The notes under the pieces were generated by a model that was not told the DNA's origin, did not search any database, and saw only the letters and a program-made list of their open reading frames with translations. Shown here piece after piece: positions 54,245 to 62,377 of a stretch of DNA of 64,000 bases. The stretch's first letter is position 1. The number at the start of each line of letters is the position of its first letter. The stretch is from Noviherbaspirillum malthae (GTDB lineage Bacteria; Pseudomonadota; Gammaproteobacteria; Burkholderiales; Burkholderiaceae_D), in assembly GCF_015352985.1 (NCBI RefSeq), contig NZ_JACYXF010000001.1, positions 558,001 through 622,000 of the forward strand, read 5' to 3'. The translations under genes and the position numbers were made by a program.

Positions 54245-54288
54245 AAGGCAGGCTCGAGGCCTATAGGTGACCGCATGCCTGCCTTTTT
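54245..54288 (+). terminator. Probable terminator
   Basis: AAGGCAGGC / GCCTGCCTT with a 23-base loop and T's after it. Confidence 0.6.
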
Positions 54289-54351
54289 CATGCCCCGGCA
54301 ACTCCGGGCGACGCTGCGCACGGATGGCGCGCAACGCTTCTTCGATCAGTA

Positions 54352-54474
54352 TTAGAGATATTTTGCGAAGTAGAGCGCCGGGAATGTGACCGCCGTCCAG
54401 TAATCGACGGTGGTTTTGACGAGATACTCGTTGAAGGACAAGGCGGTTTGATAGTTGTCGAAGTAGTTTTGCAT
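54352..54474 (-). CDS. 40-residue aromatic-rich small protein
   Basis: Missed by usual length limits. A strong ribosome site (GGAGGAG) lies eight bases before the ATG. The product begins 'MQNYFDNYQTALSFNEYL' and ends 'VTFPALYFAKYL'; Tyr and Phe make up a quarter of it, and it looks like an amphipathic helix. It starts 66 bases downstream of the MscS-type gene end on the same strand. No family known to me. Confidence 0.72.
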   Translation of the reverse strand: MQNYFDNYQTALSFNEYLVKTTVDYWTAVTFPALYFAKYL

Positions 54475-54540
54475 AATGTGTCTCCTCCCAGGTTGGTTAT
54501 GCACTGTAGCAACTCCGGTTTGGCCGAGGTTTGCGATATC

Positions 54541-55686
54541 TCAAGTCTGCGGCGTGCCGAAAGAACGCCCCTCGGCTTCGCGTCCAGGCATGTCCGGAGT
54601 CACTTCGGCCCGTACTCTAGGGAGATATTCCGGATGCTGCCGCTGCACATAATCGATCAATCCTTCCCTCAAGCGGCAGCGCAGATCCCATGCGCGGCCC
54701 GCATCTCCGGCACTGACCAGTATCCTCAACTGCACGGCACGCTCGCCCGCTTCGATCACCTGAGTCAGGCACAGGCGTTTGTCCCATTCCGGCGCTGCTG
54801 CGCAAAGCCGCTGGGCTTCTTTGCGCAGGAGATCGACCGGCATCCTGTAATCAACCCAGATGGAGACCGTGCCGAGGATCTCTGAATTGTTGCGGGTCCA
54901 GTTCTGGAAGGGGTTTTCGATGAACCACTGCAGCGGAACGATCATGCGACGCTGGTCCCAGATCCGTACCACCACGTAGGTGCCGGTGATTTCTTCGACT
55001 TGTCCCCATTCATTCTGGACGATGACGACATCTTCAAGGCGGATCGGCTGCGTCAGTGCAATCTGCATCCCTGCCAGCAGATTCCCCAATACAGGCTTGG
55101 CAGCGAAACCGACCACCAATCCAGCAACGCCGGCCGATGCCAGCAGGCTGGTACCGATCTGGCGCAGCACCGGCAGCGTGGAAAAGGCTGCGCCGGAGCC
55201 GATCAGGACGATCAGGGCCATCACGGAGCGGGCAAGCACCTTGGTTTGCGTCTGTATGCGGCGCGCCTGGAGATTGTCGGGGGCGTCCACCGGATTGTTC
55301 TCGATGATCGTATGCGCGATGGCGCGCACGCAGCGCAGCCCCAGCCAGGTCAGCGCCGCAATCAGTGCGAGTGCGCCTGCATGGCGCGCCGATGCGATAT
55401 TGGCCAGGCTGTCGCTTGCATTGCGCAGCAGGACCTGGGCCAGCAGCAGGTACAGCACGCCGGCCCCGGCGCGATGTCCGTACTGGACCAGGCGTCGCGA
55501 ATAGGGCAGGGGCGCTGTAATCCTCAGCAGCAGATGCGTTGCGAAATGATGTGCAAGCATCACGCCCGCAAGCAGGATCACGAGTTGCACTGCCAGACTG
55601 ATCCATGGCAGCTGGGTCACGAGCAGGAACCAGGGCATCAGTGCAAGAGCCAGGGCCTCCAGGCCATTGGAGAAAGCATTGTTCAT
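54541..55686 (-). CDS. MscS family mechanosensitive channel
   Basis: 381 residues. Four N-terminal helices, then the pore helix and the beta domain: 'TSLLASAGVAGLVVGFAAKP' (TM3-like, Gly/Ala spacing), 'GNLLAGMQIALTQPIRLEDV' and 'GQVEEITGTYVVVRIWDQRR'. The C-terminal part keeps the alpha/beta domain. It releases solutes on hypo-osmotic shock in the inner membrane. Length is greater than E. coli MscS by the extra N-terminal helices. Confidence 0.92.
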   Translation of the reverse strand: MNNAFSNGLEALALALMPWFLLVTQLPWISLAVQLVILLAGVMLAHHFATHLLLRITAPLPYSRRLVQYGHRAGAGVLYLLLAQVLLRNASDSLANIASARHAGALALIAALTWLGLRCVRAIAHTIIENNPVDAPDNLQARRIQTQTKVLARSVMALIVLIGSGAAFSTLPVLRQIGTSLLASAGVAGLVVGFAAKPVLGNLLAGMQIALTQPIRLEDVVIVQNEWGQVEEITGTYVVVRIWDQRRMIVPLQWFIENPFQNWTRNNSEILGTVSIWVDYRMPVDLLRKEAQRLCAAAPEWDKRLCLTQVIEAGERAVQLRILVSAGDAGRAWDLRCRLREGLIDYVQRQHPEYLPRVRAEVTPDMPGREAEGRSFGTPQT

Positions 55687-55968
55687 TGAGTGTTATTGCC
55701 GTGAAGCGTTCGGGAATATCGAAGGTGAAGGGCGCAGGCCGTTGCCGTTGCTGGTATCTGGCCGCGGTTGTGCAGGCGGTAGTGGAATCGGTATGCGCAA
55801 TGCCGGCCGAGTCGAGCGGCGCGGCTCGCCTTGAATCAAGGATGATCACCCAAGCGGGCAGGGCCGTTCAGGCGACAGGCATTTCAAACTGACAGGTTGA
55901 AACAAAGGCGCGCAGTACAGGACTGTGCACCCGAGGTGAGCGCTGCGGCGCTGCGCGCAATAGCCGGA

Positions 55969-56109
55969 TCAATCCTTTTGCTTGTCCGGAGCGCTAACCG
56001 GATTATGATCGGGAACCGGATTCTGGTCCGGCGTCGGGCTCTGGTCCGGCGTCGGAACGTCGCCCGGGACTGGATCGGGTGGTACCTGGTGGTCGTCTAA
56101 CAGTGACAT
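55969..56109 (-). CDS. 46-residue Pro/Asp-repeat small protein
   Basis: Starts 'MSLLDDHQVPPDPVPGD' and continues with short repeats (TPDQSP, TPDQNP, VPDHNP). GGGAG lies six to ten bases before ATG 56109. Pro and Asp dominate, so it is surely disordered. The repeats themselves are nucleotide repeats (GGTCCGGCGTCGG), so a non-coding origin is possible. No family known. Confidence 0.5.
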   Translation of the reverse strand: MSLLDDHQVPPDPVPGDVPTPDQSPTPDQNPVPDHNPVSAPDKQKD

Positions 56110-56321
56110 GTCGGGCTCCCATGCGAATAGGCAGATGCTACACCGCCTCGTCCGGTCGAATTTGAGCGAAGTCAGCGACCAATGAAACGGCCAGGATGAC
56201 CGAGAGGGGGAATGTGGAAAATGGCGAGATGAACTGTGAAGACAGTCATATAAGTTGAAGACATATCAGTCATAAGAAAAATAAAGCGGACTGATAAGGA
56301 GGCTTTCGCTATAGTGCTCCT

Positions 56322-56383
56322 GTCTCCTCCAACTCTTCTTGAATTGGATTCGCCCGCTACCGAAAGGTCCGCGGGCTTTTTTT
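56322..56383 (+). ncRNA. Candidate CU-rich small RNA
   Basis: TATAGT at 56310-56315 could be a -10. The transcript would start in a C/U-rich run (CTGTCTCCTCCAACTCTTCTT), which resembles an anti-Shine-Dalgarno, and end in the hairpin GCCCGC / GCGGGC at 56352-56376 with seven T. Genes on both sides are on the minus strand, so the terminator has no coding gene to serve. Confidence 0.42.
56352..56383 (+). terminator. Orphan plus-strand terminator
   Basis: GCCCGC-N13-GCGGGC followed by TTTTTTT. Confidence 0.8.
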
Positions 56384-56569
56384 CGTCCAATGAGACGGGT
56401 GCGGCTCAGCGTCATCGCACGGGCGATGAAGCAACACCCCCTCTGGCGGCAGCTTCGCTGCCGGCATGACCGGCATTGTGTGCCTGAAACGGGTGCCGCT
56501 GCAGCGCAGCCAATGAAGCAGCAGCGTTTTTGCGTTGCGAATCAACGACTTCCGGCGTCATGCACAACC

Positions 56570-56606
56570 TTATCCACACGGTTGACCACAGAAGATGTGG
56601 GTAAGT
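56570..56606 (+). repeat. 37-bp DnaA-box-like composite motif, copy 3
   Basis: TTATCCACA at 56570-56578, central GACCACAGAAG and inverted TGTGGGTAA at 56596-56604. Confidence 0.72.
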
Positions 56607-56637
56607 GCTGCCGGTGTCGGCAGAAGCAGCTTCAGCT

Positions 56638-56949
56638 TCAGGATGCGGGATTGCTTGCCTTCGGCTTGAACTGCTTGTCGCTGATCCTGAACTTGTTGCG
56701 GCGATCGCCCATCAGCTGGCGCAGGTCGCGGATGCTCAGATCGGAGACTTCATGCATGCGGATCAGCAGCGATGCACCGACAGGCAGACGGCGATGGCGG
56801 ATCTTGCTGATCAGCGGCGGGGCGACTTCCAGTGCGCGTGAAAGAGCAGCGTCATTCTTCAGATTCAGCTTCTCGATCAAGGACTCCAACAGATTGTTGG
56901 GATCGTATTGGAACTGCTCTGTCGCGTTGGTTTCTTTGGCTTGGCTCAT
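56638..56949 (-). CDS. Small helix-turn-helix regulator-like protein
   Basis: 103 residues. Residues 18-80 look like a Cro/CI-type HTH: 'LNLKNDAALSRALEVAPPLI' then 'SKIRHRRLPVGASLLIRMHE' and 'LSIRDLRQLMG'. A basic tail follows. The start at 56949 is weakly supported (no clear ribosome site). A role in DNA binding is inferred. It lies near one of the DnaA-box-like motifs and 32 bases from it. Confidence 0.78.
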   Translation of the reverse strand: MSQAKETNATEQFQYDPNNLLESLIEKLNLKNDAALSRALEVAPPLISKIRHRRLPVGASLLIRMHEVSDLSIRDLRQLMGDRRNKFRISDKQFKPKASNPAS

Positions 56950-57261
56950 GTGGATTTATCCCCGTGTCTTTGGTTCAATCTGGGTTTTATTCTGACCAAT
57001 CGCCCAGATGTATTTTTGATAATTCTCAGAGGTGCTTAGTTCTGAGTTCTGCGATGGACCTTCATTGAACTGCTGCTGCGGTGATGCGTGATGAATGCTT
57101 CTCGATGCATGTTTGCGACGTGCATCAAGCCGCGGTGAATGCGCAGTGAGTTGTTGCGCATTCACCGCCGCCTCATGCGGAGATGGCGGAAATGATGGAA
57201 GCGCCAGGAGTGACGAAACAAGAGACACGCGCAAGCGTGTCTCTTGTTTCGTCAAACTTTG
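56950..57261. other. Intergenic region with a perfect palindromic hairpin
   Basis: Contains the 19-bp hairpin at 57212-57253; otherwise nothing I can support. An open frame on the minus strand (56956-57255) reads through it and is rejected. Confidence 0.5.
57212..57253. repeat. Perfect 19-bp inverted repeat
   Basis: GACGAAACAAGAGACACGC, loop GCAA, then its exact inverse. It sits nine bases after the DUF1488 stop on the minus strand. It lacks a T-run and could act as a rho-independent-like barrier or an mRNA-protecting 3' hairpin. Confidence 0.85.
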
Positions 57262-57516
57262 TCAGACGAAGTAGGCCGCTCCCAATACCAGCGGCGTGCC
57301 GCTGACGCCGGCCACGACGAGGCGCCGGGCCACGCTGTGAATCTGGTCTTCGAACGCGCGGTAGATTTCCATGTAATCCTGCTGTCCGCCTTTCATGCGG
57401 CGCAAATGCGCAAGCGCGTTTTTCGACACCAGGCATTCGCGGTCAGCGAAGCCGACTTCCACTGTGAACGTAACGCCGTCTTCGGCTACGCGCGGTTCCG
57501 ACATGGTTTTGTGCAT
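57262..57516 (-). CDS. DUF1488 family protein
   Basis: 84 residues. The pattern 'EDGVTFTVEVGFADRECLVS' and 'ALAHL' with 'YRAFEDQIHSVARRLVVAG' fits DUF1488, a small alpha/beta family of unknown function common in Burkholderiales. GGAG lies nine bases upstream of ATG 57516; ATG 57504 is an alternative. Confidence 0.82.
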   Translation of the reverse strand: MHKTMSEPRVAEDGVTFTVEVGFADRECLVSKNALAHLRRMKGGQQDYMEIYRAFEDQIHSVARRLVVAGVSGTPLVLGAAYFV

Positions 57517-57667
57517 GCTTGTCTCCGATGTTGAATTTGCAGGGTCGAACATTGATGTGCTTGATGGTAATGAGTCAAAACGGCAATGTCTTGACAGCAC
57601 TCAATGGTTGCGATGTGCCGCATCGAGATGGCGCAGGCAATGCATGCATAGGCAGAACCGCTGCACT

Positions 57668-57898
57668 TCAGGGCTGCTCCGGGGCCTTGTAAAGCTTCAT
57701 TTGCCACTCGCGCGAGGCGCCGGCATAGCGGAGGATGTAGGTTGCGCCGTCCGACGCGGCGACTTTGAAATAGCTGTGTTCGAGGGCGAGCCAGCGGTCC
57801 AGGATATCGATGACGTCCACTCTGCGCGAGCCCAGCAGGAAGGCGCGCGGCTCGATGTCGCCGTGCAGTCCCGGTGTGCTTTCAACCTGCAGCTCCAT
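57668..57898 (-). CDS. Small hypothetical protein
   Basis: 76 residues. 'VDVIDILDRWLALEHSYFKV' and 'GATYILRYAGASREWQMKLY' give a strand-rich, protein-like sequence. A weak ribosome site precedes it. No family recognised. It is tandem with the DUF1488 and 58028 genes on the minus strand. Confidence 0.52.
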   Translation of the reverse strand: MELQVESTPGLHGDIEPRAFLLGSRRVDVIDILDRWLALEHSYFKVAASDGATYILRYAGASREWQMKLYKAPEQP

Positions 57899-58027
57899 GT
57901 CGTGTTGTCCAACGATCTCGCTAGTCAGGCGCCTCTGGCGCCGATACCGGATTGGGCACGGGATTCCTCATTCCGTTCACGGCACCGGGCATCGTCCCGG
58001 CGATGGCGTCGTTCGGCAGGATCCCGA

Positions 58028-58438
58028 TTATCTTGCCGCCGGCACCAGCGTGATGACATTGGTGGTCGAAATCTGGTCCTGAATCAGTTCGATTTCGGCA
58101 AGCAGATTCATCAGGGTGCGCAGCCATGGATAGCGCGCATAGCGCGCGGCGCGGTTGCTTGATTCCAGATCGGCGATGAACTGCGGGGTCATGATATGCG
58201 GATGGCGGTTGCTGCAAACGCCGCCATGAAGCTGCGCGCGGCGGCCGAGATAGGCGAGGGCGCAGGCGCGCTGGTAGGCCGCGATGCTGCCGTACTGCTC
58301 AAGGATGAGCGTCTTCTTGTCCTTGCATTGGCCTATGCTTTGGAGATAAGCCTTCCAGTCTCCCTCGCGTATCTGAATCGTGCCCGGGGCCGGGCTCTCT
58401 TGGGATGCTGCTTCATTGGATTCAAGTACGGCTGACAC
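58028..58438 (-). CDS. Hypothetical helical protein
   Basis: 136 residues. The GTG start at 58438 has GGGAGG five bases upstream. 'SIAAYQRACALAYLGRRAQL' and 'YPWLRTLMNLLAEIELIQDQ' are helices; one Cys-His pair ('GVCSNRHPH') could bind metal but is not a motif I know. Function unknown. Confidence 0.65.
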   Translation of the reverse strand: MSAVLESNEAASQESPAPGTIQIREGDWKAYLQSIGQCKDKKTLILEQYGSIAAYQRACALAYLGRRAQLHGGVCSNRHPHIMTPQFIADLESSNRAARYARYPWLRTLMNLLAEIELIQDQISTTNVITLVPAAR

Positions 58439-58696
58439 ACTACCTCCCGGGCGTCGCTAGCGGGGGTTGACCCCTGAAATTTAACAGCTCGGTTTGACGC
58501 AGATGACTCGCCAAAAGTTCATCAGGGAAACATCGAGTTTTTCATGCCGCAGCGAGGGCGCATTGCGGCGACCTGTTGCCGGCGGAGGGAGTGAAAAAGA
58601 AATTTTAAAGCAGTGCGAGCACGCTTTTCCGATAAGGCTATACTGGATCGAGATTGGCACCACGGCAACCGTTGTAAGAAGAAGGGCGGCGGAATC

Positions 58697-58903
58697 ATGC
58701 ATGATGCGAACCACAACGAGGAACAGGGCGACCCTCCCGGTCGGATCGAGGTTGTCGGGAGAACCGCGATGGCGGCGCTCAAGCCCAAGGGAGCGTGCTG
58801 GTATTGCAATCAGCCGCTGGACAATGTCCGGCGCTTCTGCAGCAAGACCTGCGCCGACGATTACCGCGTCGAAGAAGAAGTGTTCAGCAATCCTTCCCCT
58901 TGA
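58697..58903 (+). CDS. Small zinc-binding (FCS/treble-clef-like) protein
   Basis: 68 residues. 'CWYCNQPLDNVRRFCSKTCADDY' in pieces 'CWYCNQPL' and 'RFCSKTCADDY' gives CxxC...CxxxC, as in small C4 treble-clef or FCS-type zinc fingers. The rest is polar. GCGGA lies before ATG 58697. Possibly a nucleic-acid or protein contact module. Confidence 0.62.
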   Translation: MHDANHNEEQGDPPGRIEVVGRTAMAALKPKGACWYCNQPLDNVRRFCSKTCADDYRVEEEVFSNPSP

Positions 58904-59113
58904 ATGCCGGTTACCGGCGGGCGCTGCCAGTGCCCGGCGAGGCCTTGTTTGCCATCTATCCGGAGTAAAGGCGTGGCGCGCAGGCAGGTGCGGAAACTGG
59001 AAATCCGCGCATGTTGCTCCTGATACACGCCGATACATATGTCTGTATGACATTTATTTGCTTCAAGCGTTGAACGACGTAATATCTGACGTCGTCTTGT
59101 TTGGAGGCAATCC

Positions 59114-59620
59114 ATGTCCGCATTTCGCATCCCCGTTTTCCTCGCCTTAGTTGCCGTCACCGCCGTGCCTGCGGTGCAGGCGGCCGATTTCGATGACTTT
59201 GCCCGGGTTGTCAGCGTGGCGCCCCAGCTGGAGCAGGTCAATTATCCCCAGCAGGAATGCCGGACCGAGTATGTGCCGGTGCAGCGCCAGCAGCAGCGCG
59301 GCGTCGGCGGGTCCATTGTCGGCGGGCTCGCCGGCGGCATTCTCGGCAACCAGGTGGGCGGCGGCAACGGCCGCACCGTGGCCACGGCGGCCGGCGCGAT
59401 CGCCGGCGCCATCGTCGGCGACCGGATGGAAAACAGCAATGCCGGCGCAGTGGTCGAGCAGCAGCCGGTGCGCCAGTGCCGCACGATCGACAATTGGCAG
59501 ACCCGCACCAACGGCTATGCGGTCACTTATGAATACCACGGTCATACCTATACCAGCGTCATGCCCTACGATCCGGGCGAGCGCATGCGCGTGCGCGTTT
59601 CCGTGATGCCGCGTCCGTAA
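59114..59620 (+). CDS. Glycine-zipper 2TM outer-membrane protein
   Basis: 168 residues. A signal peptide ends near 'PAVQAADF'. Residues 62-108 form the glycine-zipper pair: 'GGSIVGGLAGGILGNQVGGG' and 'AAGAIAGAIVGDRMENS', as in 17-kDa-antigen-like proteins. 'CRTIDNWQTRTNGYAVTYEY' and 'VMPYDPGERMRVRVSVMPRP' are the typical C-terminal half. GGAGG lies before the start. Envelope component of unknown role. Confidence 0.9.
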   Translation: MSAFRIPVFLALVAVTAVPAVQAADFDDFARVVSVAPQLEQVNYPQQECRTEYVPVQRQQQRGVGGSIVGGLAGGILGNQVGGGNGRTVATAAGAIAGAIVGDRMENSNAGAVVEQQPVRQCRTIDNWQTRTNGYAVTYEYHGHTYTSVMPYDPGERMRVRVSVMPRP

Positions 59621-60006
59621 GCTGCTCTCGGCTTCGCCGCATCGTCATTGCTCCCTCAACCCGGCAGCCTGCCGGGAATGCCGCTTTTCCATCGGGAAGG
59701 CGGCATTTTTCCATCCGCAATCAAACCGCTCACTTGGCCCGCCCTGCAGCCGGACGGCTAGGCGAAGATCAAGAAATCCGTCAATCGGCGCTCCTTGTCG
59801 AAATATAAAGGGAACATTTTCTTTTGTTGCCCGGTCACGGTAGTAAGTCAACCGATAAGACGCTACGACGTCGCCTAAAAGCCTGATGGATAGGCGTTCC
59901 CATTGCGTTTCCATCATTCATTCGAGATTGATCCGTTCCGCGCGAAGGGGCACAGCCCTTCGTGACTTTGACCGTTGTCACAACGCCTTGCAGGCGGGAC
60001 CGGATC
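59621..60006. other. Intergenic region with a terminator
   Basis: Apart from the terminator at 59677-59710 nothing is supported; a minus-strand frame across it is rejected. Confidence 0.5.
59677..59710 (+). terminator. Terminator of the glycine-zipper gene
   Basis: AATGCCGC / GCGGCATT stem of 8 bp, 15-base loop and T's. Confidence 0.8.
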
Positions 60007-62259
60007 ATGTCACCGATTTCTCTTCCACGACTTCCAGCGATGACTTCATCTACTACGAGCAGCAATTCTTCCACTCTTCCTGAACAGCCTTCCCTCACGC
60101 CCCTCGAAGTATGGGGCGGCATCGAATGCACGATCGTGCGCATTCAGGACAAATTCCGCAACCAGAGCGAAGAAACCGGGCATTCCCGGCGTCCCGATGA
60201 TCTCGATGCCATTGCAAAACTGGGCATACGCACCCTGCGTTACCCCGTGCTGTGGGAGACCATTTCTCCCGAGCATCCCGACGAGTGCGACTGGTCTTGG
60301 CATGATGAAAGAATGGAGCGCATGCGCCGGCTCGGCATCGCGCCGATTGCGGGCCTGGTGCACCATGGCAGCGGTCCGCACTACACCAGCCTGATCGATC
60401 CGAAATTCCCCGAAATGCTTGCCGTGCATGCCGAGCGTGTCGCACGGCGCTATCCATGGGTCAAGCTGTTCACTCCGGTCAACGAGCCGCTGACGACCGC
60501 GCGCTTCTCCGGGCTTTACGGTCACTGGTTTCCGCATGGACGCAGTCAGGAGACCATGCTCAAGGCCCTGTACTATGAATGCCTCGGCGTACTGCTTTCC
60601 ATGCGCGCCATCCGGCGCGTCATTCCGGATGCCAAGCTGGTGCAGACCGAGGACATGGGCAAGACCTTCAGCCTGCCGCGCCTGCAGCACCAGGCCGATT
60701 ATGAAAACGAAAGGCGCTGGCTGTCGTTCGATCTGCTGTGCGGACGTATCGTGCCGGGACATGCCTGGTATCAGGGCTTCCTCGATGCCGGCATCGGCAA
60801 GGAAAAGCTCGCCGTGTTCATCGACGAGCCCTGCGTTCCGGACATCATCGGCATCAACCACTACGTGACGAGCGAGCGCTTCCTCGACAATCGAGCGCGC
60901 GACTATCCGTCTGTGTTTCATACCAGCGAAGTGCCTTACGTCGACGTGCATGCGACGCGCGTGCCCCACGCGCATGGCCTGCTGGGCCCGGAGGCGCGCC
61001 TGCGCGAAGTTTGGGAGCGCTACCGGCTGCCGATGGCCATTACCGAAGCCCACCTCGGCGGCACCCGCGACGATCAGCTGCGCTGGCTGAACCAGATGTG
61101 GCAGGCTGCGCAGAACCTGCGCGCAGAGGGCGCCGACATCCGCGCGCTGACGGTATGGTCGCTGTTCGGCTGCGTCGACTGGAACACGCTGCTCACCCAG
61201 GAGCACGGCTTCTATGAGAGCGGCGTGTTCGATGTGCGCGGCGGCACCATCCGGCCGACCGCGCTGGCCAAGGCGGTCGAGGGGCTGGCCGGCGAAGGCC
61301 GCTTCGACCATCCGGTGCTCGACGGGCATGGCTGGTGGCATCGTCCCGACCGCTTCTTCACGCCGCCCACCAAGCCCATCGTCATGCCCGCGCTGGTCGA
61401 GTCGCCGCGCAAGCTGGTGATCACCGGCGGCAGGGGCACGCTGGGGCGGGCACTGGCCCGGGTCTGCGAGCAGCGCGGCATGGCGCACGATCTGCTGACG
61501 CGCGACGAAATGGACATCGCCGACCAGGCTTCCGTGGAGGCGGCCTTGAGCCGTCACCGTCCCTGGGCCGTCGTCAATGCCGCCGGCTATGTCAGGGTAG
61601 CGGATGCGGCGCGGGAATCCGACCGCTGCTTCCGCGAAAACTCGGCCGGCGCGGAAATGCTGGCGCGCGCCTGTGCCCATCTCGGCATTCCCTACGTGAC
61701 CTTTTCATCCGACCTGGTCTTCGACGGCAGCCTCGGCCGCGCCTATGTCGAGAGCGACGCGGTGTCGCCGCTGTGCGTCTACGGCAGCAGCAAGGCCGAA
61801 GCCGAGAAGCGGGTGCTGGAAGCGTTTCCAGACGCGCTGGTGGTGCGCACCAGCGCCTTCTTCGGACCGTGGGACCGCTACAACTTCGTGTATGCGGTAC
61901 TGCGCGACCTGTCCGCGGGAAGAACCGTGCATGCGAGCGACGCCCTGCATGTCTCGCCCACTTATGTGCCCGACCTCGCCAATGCCACGATCGACCTGCT
62001 GATCGACCGTGCCGGCGGCATCTGGCATCTCGCCAACCAGGGCATGGTGTCGTGGTACGAGTTCGCCGAGCGTGTTGCACGCCAGGCCGGCATCGATGCG
62101 TCGTCGCTGGTAAAGATCGACGACAGCGGGCGCGGCATCACCGCGCTGACCAGCGAGCGCGGACTGATCTTGCCCAGCTTCACCAGCGCCATCGAGCGCT
62201 ACATGCATGAGAACACCATGGCATGGAATGACGGACCCGAGGATAGGGAAGCCGCCTGA
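60007..62259 (+). CDS. GH1-like glycosidase fused to RmlD-like sugar reductase
   Basis: 750 residues. Residues about 35-440 are a family 1 glycosidase-like barrel: 'LGIRTLRYPVLWETISPEH', acid/base 'LFTPVNEPLTT', nucleophile region 'PMAITEAHLGG' (usually TENG; Glu kept). From about 465 an NAD(P)-binding epimerase/RmlD domain begins: 'KLVITGGRGTLGRALARV', 'VTFSSDLVFDG' and 'VYGSSKAEAEK' (YxxxK). I chose ATG 60007; ATG 60040 is equally possible, since no clear ribosome site precedes either. The fusion pairs sugar hydrolysis with nucleotide-sugar reduction, so at least one half may have changed function. Confidence 0.85.
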   Translation: MSPISLPRLPAMTSSTTSSNSSTLPEQPSLTPLEVWGGIECTIVRIQDKFRNQSEETGHSRRPDDLDAIAKLGIRTLRYPVLWETISPEHPDECDWSWHDERMERMRRLGIAPIAGLVHHGSGPHYTSLIDPKFPEMLAVHAERVARRYPWVKLFTPVNEPLTTARFSGLYGHWFPHGRSQETMLKALYYECLGVLLSMRAIRRVIPDAKLVQTEDMGKTFSLPRLQHQADYENERRWLSFDLLCGRIVPGHAWYQGFLDAGIGKEKLAVFIDEPCVPDIIGINHYVTSERFLDNRARDYPSVFHTSEVPYVDVHATRVPHAHGLLGPEARLREVWERYRLPMAITEAHLGGTRDDQLRWLNQMWQAAQNLRAEGADIRALTVWSLFGCVDWNTLLTQEHGFYESGVFDVRGGTIRPTALAKAVEGLAGEGRFDHPVLDGHGWWHRPDRFFTPPTKPIVMPALVESPRKLVITGGRGTLGRALARVCEQRGMAHDLLTRDEMDIADQASVEAALSRHRPWAVVNAAGYVRVADAARESDRCFRENSAGAEMLARACAHLGIPYVTFSSDLVFDGSLGRAYVESDAVSPLCVYGSSKAEAEKRVLEAFPDALVVRTSAFFGPWDRYNFVYAVLRDLSAGRTVHASDALHVSPTYVPDLANATIDLLIDRAGGIWHLANQGMVSWYEFAERVARQAGIDASSLVKIDDSGRGITALTSERGLILPSFTSAIERYMHENTMAWNDGPEDREAA

Positions 62260-62377
62260 GGCAGAGCAGGTGCGCCAGCTGCGGCAGCGCGGGGCAGTGT
62301 CGGCAGGGCATTTCGGGGAACAGCCTCGTTCGGATTTACTCCAAGCGGGGTAACGCCGATCAATTAAAGGAAAAAGA

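Larger units (their letters stand above)
56110..56637. other. Intergenic region with a candidate sRNA and a repeat motif
   Basis: No gene is supported between the small Pro/Asp gene and the regulator at 56638. It holds the candidate RNA at 56322-56383 and the motif at 56570-56606. Confidence 0.5.

Noticed and set aside
55990..56090. CRISPR-like short repeats at the Pro/Asp gene
   Set aside because: The repeats are contiguous and about 13 bases long, without unique spacers; no cas genes are present.
54148..56606. A replication origin, suggested by DnaA-box-like words
   Set aside because: No dnaA, dnaN, gidA or AT-rich unwinding region is near; the boxes form a dispersed 37-bp motif instead.
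59645..59917. A minus-strand 90-codon frame
   Set aside because: It contains the terminator hairpin at 59677-59710 of the glycine-zipper gene and has no ribosome site.
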